A DNA stretch of 64,000 nucleotides from Mycobacterium adipatum (GTDB lineage Bacteria > Actinomycetota > Actinomycetes > Mycobacteriales > Mycobacteriaceae), in contig NZ_CP015596.1 of assembly GCF_001644575.1 (NCBI RefSeq), positions 2,852,001 through 2,916,000 of the forward strand. Direction: 5' to 3'. The notes below the pieces were generated by a model, which was not told the origin of the DNA, did no database searches, and worked only from the letters and a program-made list of their open reading frames with translations. Below are positions 21,837-30,068 of the stretch, piece by piece (positions within the stretch are counted from its first letter, which is position 1; each line of letters opens with the position of its first letter). The translations under genes and the position numbers were made by a program.

Positions 21837-23630
21837 TCAGCCTGCTCTGACGCGACCGCGCCGCGGTGCGTGTACCCCGTACCGGTCGTCCAGGTCGTCG
21901 GCGCGGGTGTCGGGCTGTGCGGCGGCCAGCCGGGCCGAGCGTGCGGCGGCGGCCCAGTCCGCCCAGCGCGCCGCCGACCCGATCGGACTGCTGTACCCGC
22001 CCGCGCAGCTGACGATGCGGACCCCCGGTCCGGTCAGCCATCGGGTCAGCAGTGCCGTCTCCTCCACCAGCGCACCGCCCAGCGGTGCCTGCTGGGGCAG
22101 GATCGCTTGCGCCGCAGCGGTTATCGCCTCGACGACGGGCATCGGTGGCACGCCGCGCCGGGCACACCCGGCCGAGGCCAGCTGTCCGTGCCGGATGACG
22201 GCCAGTTCCCAGCCGCCGTGCCCGTCGGGACGCGCCGCGATCAGTTCGTCCACCGCGGCCAGGGCCTGCAGCCGCTGCCCCCGCCAGGTGGCCTGCACCG
22301 CGGCCGCGGTGTGATCGCGCAACCGGGCCGCCGTCTCGTAACGGTGCAGGCTCGCCAGCGCCTCGATCTGGGTGAGCACCGTCCTGAACGCGGCATCCTC
22401 GACGCCGTCGAGCAGGTCGGCGGCCCGTTGCGCGGCGCCGGCGTAGCCGGCCATATCGGCACCGCGCGTCGCGGGGCAGGGGGAGAGTTCGCGCTCCTCG
22501 CAGAGGTGGAGCGCGCTGCGCGACAGCCGGGCGGTGCAGGTCCGCACACCGGTGCCGCGGGCCAGGACGTCGACCGCGCAGACGGCGTCCGCGCGGGAGG
22601 TGAACGGCCCGATCATGCGGGAAGTGCGCGGCGCGCGCACCACCGAGAAACGCGGAAACGCCTCGTCGGTGAGGGTGATCCACCACCAGCGGCGCGGGAA
22701 TTTGGACCTGCGGTTGTAGGGCGGGGCGTGCGCGGCCAGCAGCCGGAGTTCGCGCACCCCGGCCTCCAGTTCGTGCGCGCACTCCACGTGATCCACGCGG
22801 GTCGCCAGCGCCACCATCTCCTTCATCCGGGTCCGTGGGTCGGCCCCGGTGAAGTACTGGCCCACCCGGCGGCGGAGATCCACCGCGGTCCCGATGTAGA
22901 GCACCTCTTCGGACGGCCCGCGGAACAGGTACACCCCGGGCCGGGCCGGGACACCGTTGACCAGGTGCCGCTTTCGGCGCTGCGGGGCGGTGGCATCGGG
23001 CAGGTAGGCGCGTAGCTCCGGATAGCTGTGCACACCCTGGTTCCCGACCCGCTCGATGAGCCCGTGCAGCACGTCGACGGTGGCGCGGGCATCGTCGAGG
23101 GCGCGGTGGGTGGGGGTGGTGGTGGCCGAGAACAGCCGCGCCAGTGCCGACAGTTTCACGCTGGGCGCCTCGTCGCGGGTCAGCACCCGCCGCGCCAGCC
23201 GTACCGTGCACAGCACCGGCGGCCGAGGCCAGGTGATGTCGAGTCGCTGTGCCGCCGCCCGCAGGAACCCGATATCGAACCCGGCGTTGTGCGCGACGAG
23301 CACCGCGCCCCGGGCGAACTCCAGGAACGCGGGCAGCACGGTCTCGATGCGGGGTGCGTCGTGGACCATCGCCGAGGTGATGCCGGTCAACTGAACGATC
23401 TGCGGCGGGATGCTGCGGCCCGGGTCGACCAGGGTGGCCAGCTCGCCGAGCACCACGCCGCCGCGGATCTTGACCGCGCCGATCTCGGTGATCGCGTCAT
23501 GGTCGTTCCCGCCGGGTGTGCTGGCGTTGGCACGGCCGCCGGTGGTCTCCAGGTCCACCACGACGAACGTGGTGTCGGCCAGTGCCAGATCCGCCATCGG
23601 GTCCACATCGGCGAAGCTCAGCTGCTGCAC
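21837..23630 (-). CDS. DnaQ-like exonuclease fused to GIY-YIG (UvrC/Cho-like) nuclease, Rv2191-like
   Basis: The protein of about 597 aa has two nuclease modules. An N-terminal DEDDh 3'-5' exonuclease has [19 protein letters not shown] and [17 protein letters not shown] domain follows ([31 protein letters not shown] split over about 50 residues), then a UvrC-like helical region. The UvrC RNase H-like and HhH domains are not seen, so it resembles Cho-type proteins. A role in DNA repair is inferred. GTG 23630 is chosen because TACCGT lies 7 nt upstream; a TTG at 23660 is the alternative. Confidence 0.88.
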   Translation of the reverse strand: MQQLSFADVDPMADLALADTTFVVVDLETTGGRANASTPGGNDHDAITEIGAVKIRGGVVLGELATLVDPGRSIPPQIVQLTGITSAMVHDAPRIETVLPAFLEFARGAVLVAHNAGFDIGFLRAAAQRLDITWPRPPVLCTVRLARRVLTRDEAPSVKLSALARLFSATTTPTHRALDDARATVDVLHGLIERVGNQGVHSYPELRAYLPDATAPQRRKRHLVNGVPARPGVYLFRGPSEEVLYIGTAVDLRRRVGQYFTGADPRTRMKEMVALATRVDHVECAHELEAGVRELRLLAAHAPPYNRRSKFPRRWWWITLTDEAFPRFSVVRAPRTSRMIGPFTSRADAVCAVDVLARGTGVRTCTARLSRSALHLCEERELSPCPATRGADMAGYAGAAQRAADLLDGVEDAAFRTVLTQIEALASLHRYETAARLRDHTAAAVQATWRGQRLQALAAVDELIAARPDGHGGWELAVIRHGQLASAGCARRGVPPMPVVEAITAAAQAILPQQAPLGGALVEETALLTRWLTGPGVRIVSCAGGYSSPIGSAARWADWAAAARSARLAAAQPDTRADDLDDRYGVHAPRRGRVRAG

Positions 23631-23637
23631 ACCGGTG

Positions 23638-23643
23638 ACGGTA
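23638..23643 (-). promoter_or_regulatory. -10 box of a probable leaderless nuclease mRNA
   Basis: On the minus strand TACCGT is followed by 7 nt and the GTG at 23630. This favours GTG 23630 over the upstream TTG as the true start. Confidence 0.4.
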
Positions 23644-23749
23644 GGCCCCGGCGCCGACAACCCGGTTCAGCGTGTCGGTCGTCGACGGGCGTGTCGGTAC
23701 CCGTCGTTACGGTGCCGAGGAACTGCTCAGGACACGAAAGGCGACCCCG

Positions 23750-24007
23750 ATGACACAAGACCGGACCGACCAGGTCGACGAAACACCGGACACCGGTTCG
23801 GTGGTGATCGACTGCGATGACTGCGCGGTGCGCGGGCCGGGCTGCCAGGACTGCGTGATCAGCGTGCTGCTCGGCGTACCCGAAACTTTGCTGGACGATG
23901 AGCGCCAGGCGCTCGCGGTGCTGGCAGACGCCGGGTTGGCGCCTCGGCTGCGCCTTGTTCCGATCCATCGCCACGAGGGTCCGGATGGTAGAACTGGTGT
24001 GGCGTGA
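23750..24007 (+). CDS. Small four-cysteine protein of unknown function
   Basis: The 85-aa protein carries two cysteine pairs, CDDC and CQDC, twelve residues apart in DCDDCAVRGPGCQDCVISVLLG. The spacing suggests a small zinc ribbon or redox site. The C-terminal half is helical (LLDDERQALAVLADAGLAPRLRLVP). GAAAGG about 10 nt before the ATG at 23750 supports this start, since the upstream in-frame codons look non-coding. Similar small proteins occur beside ripC-like genes in other actinobacteria as far as I recall. No function is assigned. Confidence 0.75.
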   Translation: MTQDRTDQVDETPDTGSVVIDCDDCAVRGPGCQDCVISVLLGVPETLLDDERQALAVLADAGLAPRLRLVPIHRHEGPDGRTGVA

Positions 24008-24083
24008 GGACACGCGACTGACCTTTGGCAACGCCGGGAAGTCCGAATTTCATCCCGGATGCCTGTTAAGTTCACGTCTCCCG

Positions 24084-24113
24084 TTGGACAAGCCCGATGC
24101 CGTTTCGTAACCT
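24084..24113 (+). promoter_or_regulatory. Candidate ripC promoter
   Basis: TTGGAC at 24084-24089 and TAACCT at 24108-24113 are separated by 18 bp, a fair SigA-type arrangement. They lie about 60 bp before the ripC start. The rest of the 164-bp spacer 24008-24171 shows no recognisable riboswitch. Confidence 0.4.
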
Positions 24114-24171
24114 ATTCGAGACCTGAGAGCAGATCGTCGCGGCGTAAGCGCAGTGGTAAGGACGCAATATC

Positions 24172-25305
24172 TTGAGGCCCCATCGCACACATCGACGCAA
24201 CAGTGGCGTTCAACGATCCCTGGTCGGTGCGTTGGCGAGCCTCATCGTATTCGGTGGCGCCCTTGCCGCCGGTGTGCAGGCCGACCCGGCCGAGGACGCA
24301 CTGGCAAAGCTCAACGAGCTGTCGCATCAAGCCGAGATCGCTACCGAGAACATGCATGCCGCGCAGCTTGACCTCGACAACAAGCTGGCCGCGCAGCGTG
24401 CAGCCGAAGAAAAGCACGCCGCCGACATCGCGGCGGTCAACGCCGCCAAGGCCGATCTGGCAAAGTTTCAGGGCGCCGTCGACAAGATGGCCGCCGCGCA
24501 GTACATGGGCGGGCGCACCGACGGTCTGGACTCCATGCTGACCGCGAGCTCCCCGCAGGTGTTGATCGACCAGCTGGCCGTGCAGCGCGTGATGGCCACC
24601 GAGATGTCGGTGCAGATGCAGAACTTCCGGGACACCAACGTGCGGGCCGCCCAGGCCGAATCGGCCTCCGCCCAGTCCGCGGCCAACGCCAAGACGGCCG
24701 CCGAGCAGGCCGCCGCGGTGCGCGCGGACCTGCAATCCAAGCAAAGCAAACTGCAGGTCGAGATCGCCGTCGTCAAGTCGCAGTACGAGGTGCTCACCCC
24801 GGCCCAGCGTGAGGCGCTGGCGGCCATCCCGCCGATGCCGGCCCCGGCTCCCGCGCCCGCCCCCGAAGCGTTGCCGAACAACGACCCCGGTGTACTGGCC
24901 GCGCCGCCCGAGGGCATCCCGCCCGGGGATATCGCCCCGCCGGCAGCCGCGCCGGGTTCCGGTCCGGCCGCGGTCGCCATGCAGGCGGCGCTGACCCGCG
25001 TCGGCTCGCCCTACTCGTGGGGGGCCGAGGGCCCCGGCGCCTTCGACTGCTCCGGCTTGGTGAAGTGGGCCTTCCAGCAGGCCGGCATCGCACTCCCGCA
25101 TTCCAGTTATGCGCTGGCTGCCGGTGGGCAGGCCGTGTCGACCGACCAGATGCAGCCCGGCGACGTGGTGTCCTACTACTCCGATGCCTCACATGTCGGC
25201 ATCTACATCGGCGACGGCATGATGGTGCACGCTTCGACCTTCGGTAAGCCCGTGGTGGTGGCCCCGGTCAACAACGCACCGATCTACAACGTGCGTCGCT
25301 ACTGA
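24172..25305 (+). CDS. ripC: Secreted NlpC/P60 peptidoglycan endopeptidase (RipC, Rv2190c-like)
   Basis: The 377-aa protein has a signal peptide (LVGALASLIVFGGALAAGVQA), a coiled-coil region of about 170 residues rich in Ala/Lys/Glu, a Pro/Ala linker, and an NlpC/P60 domain from about residue 255. The catalytic Cys is in FDCSGLV and the His in ASHVGIYIG. The family cuts the D-Glu-mDAP stem-peptide bond. The coiled coil probably receives FtsX-type regulation, as proposed for RipC. The TTG start has AAGGA 9 nt upstream. The last codons overlap a 16-bp tandem duplication. Confidence 0.92.
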   Translation: MRPHRTHRRNSGVQRSLVGALASLIVFGGALAAGVQADPAEDALAKLNELSHQAEIATENMHAAQLDLDNKLAAQRAAEEKHAADIAAVNAAKADLAKFQGAVDKMAAAQYMGGRTDGLDSMLTASSPQVLIDQLAVQRVMATEMSVQMQNFRDTNVRAAQAESASAQSAANAKTAAEQAAAVRADLQSKQSKLQVEIAVVKSQYEVLTPAQREALAAIPPMPAPAPAPAPEALPNNDPGVLAAPPEGIPPGDIAPPAAAPGSGPAAVAMQAALTRVGSPYSWGAEGPGAFDCSGLVKWAFQQAGIALPHSSYALAAGGQAVSTDQMQPGDVVSYYSDASHVGIYIGDGMMVHASTFGKPVVVAPVNNAPIYNVRRY

Positions 25306-25329
25306 GGCACGCAGCTACTGAGGCATGCA
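25298..25329 (+). repeat. 16-bp tandem duplication across the ripC stop codon
   Basis: GCTACTGAGGCACGCA (25298-25313) is followed at once by GCTACTGAGGCATGCA (25314-25329), with one mismatch. It contains the ripC stop and the supposed start region of the next gene. Because 16 is not a multiple of three, the duplication changes the reading-frame relation of the two genes. Confidence 0.9.
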
Positions 25330-26115
25330 CTGTGCGGCGCGCTGACCGCCGCGGTCCTGCTGTCCGGGTGCCAGGCTGACTCACCGCCGGTGCCTCCAAC
25401 GCCCAGTGCGACGCCCAGTTCGACGCCCAGTACCGCGGCGACAACCAGCATCTCGCTGCCCGACGGGCGCACCGCCCGACTGCGCGGCCTCGGCGGCGCA
25501 CGCAGCACGCCGATGATCGGCCGCCTCAGCGCCGAACTCCCCGCGGCAGTGGCCGCCGTCACCGGGTTCTGGGGGCCTGATTGGCCGCGCGAGATCGTGG
25601 TCGTGGTCACCGAATCCACCGAACAGTTCCGTGTGCTCGCGCACGGCAGCCCCGATATCGCCGCGGCCACCACCGCCGACGGCATCGTGTTCGCGCCGGG
25701 CGCGGCGGACATGAGCGACACCGCGCTGCGGATCGTGGTGCGCCACGAACTGTTCCACTACGCCGCGCGGGGGCAGACGGTTGCGGACGCCCCGCTGTGG
25801 GGCACCGAGGGCGTCGCCGACTATGTGGGCCGCCCGGCCGCCGCTGCACCGGGACCCGAGCGTGCCGAGTTGTTGGCTCGGCTGCCCGAGGACACCGACC
25901 TGCAGACCACGGGGGCGGCCCGGTCGCTGGCCTACGACCGGGCGTGGTGGTTCAGCCGCTACATTGCCGACCGGTACGGCCCGCAGACACTGCGTGCGTT
26001 GTACCTGCGGGCCTGCGGCCCGGGACATCCCGACCCGGCCACCGCCGTGCGCGAGACACTGCACGAAGATATCGGCGACGTGCTGGTGCAGTGGCGCCGG
26101 TGGATGACCGGATGA
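25318..26115 (+). CDS. Putative lipoprotein zinc metallopeptidase (Rv2189c-like), apparent CTG start
   Basis: The frame encodes a lipoprotein signal peptide (LRHALCGALTAAVLLSGC) whose lipobox is LLSGC, then a Pro/Ser/Thr linker. The following domain has HELFH, a HExxH zinc motif, and downstream GTEGVADY, whose glutamate could be the third ligand. No ATG, GTG or TTG lies in frame before the signal peptide; CTG 25318 is the best candidate. The first GTG, at 25390, would remove the signal. The frame equals that of ripC, separated by its TGA. A secreted partner of RipC is an inference. Confidence 0.7.
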   Translation: MRHALCGALTAAVLLSGCQADSPPVPPTPSATPSSTPSTAATTSISLPDGRTARLRGLGGARSTPMIGRLSAELPAAVAAVTGFWGPDWPREIVVVVTESTEQFRVLAHGSPDIAAATTADGIVFAPGAADMSDTALRIVVRHELFHYAARGQTVADAPLWGTEGVADYVGRPAAAAPGPERAELLARLPEDTDLQTTGAARSLAYDRAWWFSRYIADRYGPQTLRALYLRACGPGHPDPATAVRETLHEDIGDVLVQWRRWMTG

Positions 26116-26141
26116 CGCCGCCGGCCGGTATGAGGAGAGCG

Positions 26142-27278
26142 ATGACCCGGGTGCTGTTGGTGACCAATGACTTTCCCCCGCGTCGCGGTGGCATCCAGTC
26201 GTATCTGGAGGCCTTCGTCGGCGAGCTGACCAGCACGGGCAACCACGAGCTGACGGTGTACGCCCCGACCTGGAAGGGCGCGCCGGACTACGACGAGCGC
26301 GCCGGTTACCGGGTGGTGCGTCACCCGACCACGCTGATGGTGCCCGAACCGACGGTCGCCCACCGGATGCGTGCCCTGATCGCCGAACACGGCATCGAGA
26401 CGGTGTGGTTCGGCGCGGCAGCGCCGCTTGCCCTGCTGTCACCGCTGGCGCGCAAGGCCGGTGCCACCCGGGTGGTGGCCAGCACGCACGGCCACGAGGT
26501 CGGCTGGTCGATGCTGCCGGTGGCGCGCCACGCGCTGCGCCGCATCGGCGACGACGCCGACGTGATCACCTACGTCAGCGGCTACACCCGGGGTCGGTTC
26601 GCCGCGGCGTTCGGTCCGCGGGCCAGCCTGGAACGACTGTCTCCCGGGGTCGATGTCGACCGCTTCACCCCCGACTCGGTGTCCCGCGCGCAACTGCGTG
26701 CCCGTTATGAGCTGGGGGACCGGCCGGTGGTTGTGTGCCTGTCCCGGCTGGTGCCGCGCAAGGGCCAGGACATGCTGATCCGCGCGTTCGACCAGATCCG
26801 CCGGCGGGTGCCCGGTGCGGCGCTGGTGATCGTCGGTGGCGGACCGTACCGGGAGAGCCTGCACAAACTCGCGCACCGCATCGGGGTGGCCGACGATGTG
26901 CTGTTCACCGGCGGCGTCCCGGGCGAGGAACTGCCGGCTCACCACGCGATGGCCGACGTGTTCGCCATGCCGTGCCGCACCCGCGGCGCAGGACTGGACG
27001 TCGAGGGCCTCGGCATCGTGTTCCTGGAGGCGTCGGCGTCCGGTGTGCCGGTGGTGGCCGGCCGCTCCGGGGGCGCCCCGGAAACGGTGCGCGACGGCGA
27101 GACCGGCTGGGTGGTCGACGGCACCGATGTGGACGCCATCGCCGCCGCCGTCGGCGACCTGCTTGCCGACCCGGACACCGCGGCCCGGATGGGCGCGGCG
27201 GGGCGGGACTGGGTCGTGCGGAACTGGCAGTGGCGCACCCAGGGTGCGCGACTGCAGCGGCTGCTGACGCCCCGCTGA
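26142..27278 (+). CDS. pimB: Phosphatidylinositol mannoside mannosyltransferase PimB'
   Basis: The 378-aa GT4 (GT-B) enzyme uses GDP-mannose to add the second mannose to PIM1, giving PIM2, on the cytoplasmic face of the membrane. Visible are LLVTNDFPPRRGGIQSYLE with the glycine-rich acceptor loop, STHGHEVGWSMLP, SRLVPRKGQDMLI and the donor-site EGLGIVFLEASASG. GGAGAGC before the ATG at 26142 decides the start. An ATG at 26112 overlapping the previous stop (ATGA) is possible. Convergent with fadD15. Confidence 0.93.
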   Translation: MTRVLLVTNDFPPRRGGIQSYLEAFVGELTSTGNHELTVYAPTWKGAPDYDERAGYRVVRHPTTLMVPEPTVAHRMRALIAEHGIETVWFGAAAPLALLSPLARKAGATRVVASTHGHEVGWSMLPVARHALRRIGDDADVITYVSGYTRGRFAAAFGPRASLERLSPGVDVDRFTPDSVSRAQLRARYELGDRPVVVCLSRLVPRKGQDMLIRAFDQIRRRVPGAALVIVGGGPYRESLHKLAHRIGVADDVLFTGGVPGEELPAHHAMADVFAMPCRTRGAGLDVEGLGIVFLEASASGVPVVAGRSGGAPETVRDGETGWVVDGTDVDAIAAAVGDLLADPDTAARMGAAGRDWVVRNWQWRTQGARLQRLLTPR

Positions 27279-27290
27279 GCCCGCGGGCGA

Positions 27291-29090
27291 TCAGGCGTAG
27301 ATCGCCGCGATATCGTCGGCGAACTTCTCCGCGACCACCTTGCGCTTGACCTTCAGCGTCGGGGTGAGCTCACCGGTGTCCTCGGTGAAATCGACCGGCA
27401 GCACCCGGAAGGTGCGGATCGCCTCGGCCTTGGACACCGCCTGATTGGCCTCCTTGACCGCCAGCTCGATCTCGGCGGTGAGGTCGGGGTCCTCGGTCAG
27501 ATCGGCCACCGACGCGGACTCCGCCTTGCCGTGGCGCTGTTTCCAGCCCACGAAGGCCTCCGGGTCGATGGTGATCAACGCCGCGATGAACGGTTGGGCG
27601 TCGCCGACCGCCATCGCCTGGCTGATCAACGGATGCGCGCGCAGCCGGTCCTCGAGCACCGCCGGGGCAACATTCTTGCCGCCGGCGGTGACGATGATCT
27701 CCTTCTTGCGCCCGATAATCGTCAGGAAGCCGTCGGCGTCGATGTCACCGAGGTCGCCGGTGTGGAACCAGCCGTCGGTGAAAGCGTCCTTGGTGGCTTG
27801 CTCGTTGCGCCAATAGCCGCTGAACACCACCCCGCCGCGGAGCAGCAGCTCGTGATCGTCGGCCAGTCGCATGCTGTTGCCGGGCAACAACTTACCGACC
27901 GAACCGATCTTGACCGCGCCCACCTGGTTGGCGGTGACCGCGGCGCTGCTCTCGGTCAGTCCATAGCCTTCGTAGATGGTCAGGCCGACACCGCGGTAGA
28001 AGTGCCCCAGCCGGGCGCCCAACGGTGCGCCACCGGAGATCGCGGCGCGGCAATTGCCACCCAGGGCGGCACGCAGCTTGCCGTAGACCAGCTTGTCGAA
28101 CAACGCGTGCTTGAGCTTCAACACCAAACCGGGCCCGCCGGCGTCGGTGGCCTGGCTGAACTCGATGGCGGTGTGGGCGGCGATGTCGAAGATGCGGCCC
28201 TTACCGTCGTTGCGCGCGTTCTGCTCGGCGGTGTTGTACACCTTCTCGAACACCCGCGGCACCGACACCACCAGCGTCGGCTTGAAGACGCCCAGGGCCG
28301 GCACCAGGTTCTTGATATCGCTGGTGAAGCCGAGCGCGACCTTGTTGGCGAACGCGCCGATGGTGATCGCCCGGGCCAGCACGTGCGCCAGCGGCAGGAA
28401 GACCAGCAACCGCTCGCCCTTGCGCAGCAGCGTCGGGAAGGCGGCCTTGGCGCCCCGGATCTCGTAGAGCAGGTTGGAATGGGTCAGCTGGCAGCCCTTG
28501 GGCAGGCCGGTGGTGCCCGAGGTGTAGATCAGCGTCGCCGGGTCGGTCGACTTGATCGCCGCGACCCGGGCATCGATGGCGGCGGGATCTTCGGATGCCC
28601 CGGCCCGGGCCAGCACGTCGAGGGCGGGCTCGGTGGTGGCGCTCTCGATGCGCAGCACGGTGCGCACCTCGGGCAACTGGTCTTTGAGCTGCTCGACACG
28701 GTCGGCGTGCGCATCGGTCTCGGCGAGCACCAGCACCGAGCCCGAGTCGGTGAGCACATGGCGGATCTGCTCGGGCGCCGAAGTCTCGTAGATCGGCACG
28801 GTGACCGCCCCGATGGACAGGATCGCGAAGTCGATGATCGGCCATTCGTAACGGGTGGCCGACAGCAGCGCGACCCGGTCGCCGGGGCGCACTCCGTGAG
28901 CGATCAGACCCAAAGCGGCCGAACGGATCTGGCCGGCGGCCTGAGCGCAGGTGACATCGGTCCAGGTGCCGTCCACCAGGCGCTGGAAGATGACATGGTC
29001 GGGGTCCTCGCGTTCGTGTGTGTAGACCGAGCTGACGACGGTGTCATACTCGGCGATCTCGAACGATGCCGGAACGGTGAACTCACGCAC
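27291..29090 (-). CDS. fadD15: Long-chain fatty acid-CoA ligase
   Basis: The 599-aa AMP-binding enzyme activates long-chain fatty acids to acyl-CoA. The nucleotide motif [13 protein letters not shown] lies near residue 190, followed by YEGYGLTES and the hinge region [17 protein letters not shown]. Length equals that of M. tuberculosis FadD15 (Rv2187), which is not polyketide-linked, and the neighbourhood matches. The GTG start gives the family N-terminus. A -10-like TAGGCT lies about 45 bp upstream. Confidence 0.93.
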   Translation of the reverse strand: MREFTVPASFEIAEYDTVVSSVYTHEREDPDHVIFQRLVDGTWTDVTCAQAAGQIRSAALGLIAHGVRPGDRVALLSATRYEWPIIDFAILSIGAVTVPIYETSAPEQIRHVLTDSGSVLVLAETDAHADRVEQLKDQLPEVRTVLRIESATTEPALDVLARAGASEDPAAIDARVAAIKSTDPATLIYTSGTTGLPKGCQLTHSNLLYEIRGAKAAFPTLLRKGERLLVFLPLAHVLARAITIGAFANKVALGFTSDIKNLVPALGVFKPTLVVSVPRVFEKVYNTAEQNARNDGKGRIFDIAAHTAIEFSQATDAGGPGLVLKLKHALFDKLVYGKLRAALGGNCRAAISGGAPLGARLGHFYRGVGLTIYEGYGLTESSAAVTANQVGAVKIGSVGKLLPGNSMRLADDHELLLRGGVVFSGYWRNEQATKDAFTDGWFHTGDLGDIDADGFLTIIGRKKEIIVTAGGKNVAPAVLEDRLRAHPLISQAMAVGDAQPFIAALITIDPEAFVGWKQRHGKAESASVADLTEDPDLTAEIELAVKEANQAVSKAEAIRTFRVLPVDFTEDTGELTPTLKVKRKVVAEKFADDIAAIYA

Positions 29091-29189
29091 GATTGTGGCC
29101 CCTCGGGTCCTGGTGACGGATTTTCTGGCGACAGCCTAGTCGGCGACACCACAGCCCCGGCGGCGGCGCATGTGTGAAGCTATTGGGCC

Positions 29190-29567
29190 ATGAACAGCGT
29201 GCAGATCGCCGATGAGACCTTTGTGTGCGCCGACCCGGCCGATGTCGGGCGGGCGGTCGCCGACACGTCGAGCTGGCGGCGCTGGTGGCCCGATCTGCGG
29301 CTCACGGTGGTGGAGGACCGCGGTCCGGCCGGCCAGCGCTGGACGGTGGCCGGGGCGTTGACCGGCACCATGGAGGTCTGGTTGCAGCCCATGATGGACG
29401 GTGTCATCCTGCACTACTTCCTGCACGCCGAGCCGCCCGGCGACCCGGCACGGCTGGATCTGGCAAAGCTGAACCACGCCCGCCGGGTGGCGGGCAAGAA
29501 CATGGCCTTCGAGGTCAAGGCGCGGCTGGAGGCCGCGCGACCGGTGGGGGTCTCCCGCCTGGCCTGA
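29190..29567 (+). CDS. Small START/SRPBCC-like protein (Rv2186c-like)
   Basis: This 125-aa protein resembles its downstream neighbour in the pattern DETFVCADPADVGRAVAD...SWRRWWPDL, typical of the polyketide cyclase/START fold that binds hydrophobic ligands. No catalytic residues are assignable. In M. tuberculosis Rv2186c occupies this position next to TB16.3 and an ArsA-like ATPase. A lipid- or acyl-binding role is inferred only. Confidence 0.8.
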   Translation: MNSVQIADETFVCADPADVGRAVADTSSWRRWWPDLRLTVVEDRGPAGQRWTVAGALTGTMEVWLQPMMDGVILHYFLHAEPPGDPARLDLAKLNHARRVAGKNMAFEVKARLEAARPVGVSRLA

Positions 29568-29611
29568 TGCGGTGGTCCCGCGACGCCGAGCCGGGGCCGA
29601 AGGGGTGAGGG

Positions 29612-29617
29612 TAGATT
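29612..29617 (+). promoter_or_regulatory. -10 box before the SRPBCC gene at 29625
   Basis: TAGATT is followed by 7 nt and the GTG start at 29625. This suggests a leaderless transcript and an internal promoter in the cluster. Confidence 0.45.
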
Positions 29618-29624
29618 TCTGGGC

Positions 29625-30068
29625 GTGGCGGAGAAGACGGCGCAGACGATTTACATCGAGGCTGACCCCTCGACGGTGATGGACGTGATCGCCGATATCG
29701 GCTCCTACCCGCAATGGGTGGCCGAGTACAAGGAAACCGAGGTGCTCGACGCCGACGCCTCGGGCTACCCGAAGACGGCCCGGCTGGTGCTGGATGCCGC
29801 GGTGCTCCGGGACACCATGGTGCTGTCCTATCACTGGCCCACCGATCGTCAGTCGGTCACCTGGACGTTGGTCTCCAGTTCGCTGCTCAAGGCCCTCGAC
29901 GGGGCGTATCGGTTGTCGCCCAAGGGTTCCGGCACCGACGTCACCTACGAGCTCTCCGTCGACCTGGTCATTCCGATGATTGGGCTGCTCAAACGCAAAG
30001 CCGAGCGGCGACTCACCGACACCGCGCTGAAGGACCTCAAGAAGCGAGTAGAGGTGGCAGTGAGCTGA
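29625..30068 (+). CDS. SRPBCC (START-like) protein, TB16.3/Rv2185c-like
   Basis: The 147-aa protein matches the cyclase/dehydrase SRPBCC family: TIYIEADPSTVMDVIADI, SYPQWVAEYKETEV, and the C-terminal helix KRKAERRLTDTALKDLKKRVE. These bind lipid-like ligands in a deep cavity. GTG start at 29625. The stop overlaps the apparent CTG start of the ArsA-like gene (CTGA), so the two are probably translated together. Confidence 0.88.
   Translation: MAEKTAQTIYIEADPSTVMDVIADIGSYPQWVAEYKETEVLDADASGYPKTARLVLDAAVLRDTMVLSYHWPTDRQSVTWTLVSSSLLKALDGAYRLSPKGSGTDVTYELSVDLVIPMIGLLKRKAERRLTDTALKDLKKRVEVAVS

Noticed and set aside
24008..24171. Possible c-di-AMP (ydaO-type) riboswitch before the NlpC/P60 gene ripC
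   Set aside because: Such switches often precede actinobacterial wall hydrolases, but none of the conserved ydaO core segments can be recognised in this 164-bp spacer.
27279..27290. GCCCGCGGGC palindrome between pimB and fadD15 as a terminator
   Set aside because: A 10-bp GC palindrome without loop space or T-tract is expected by chance in this composition.
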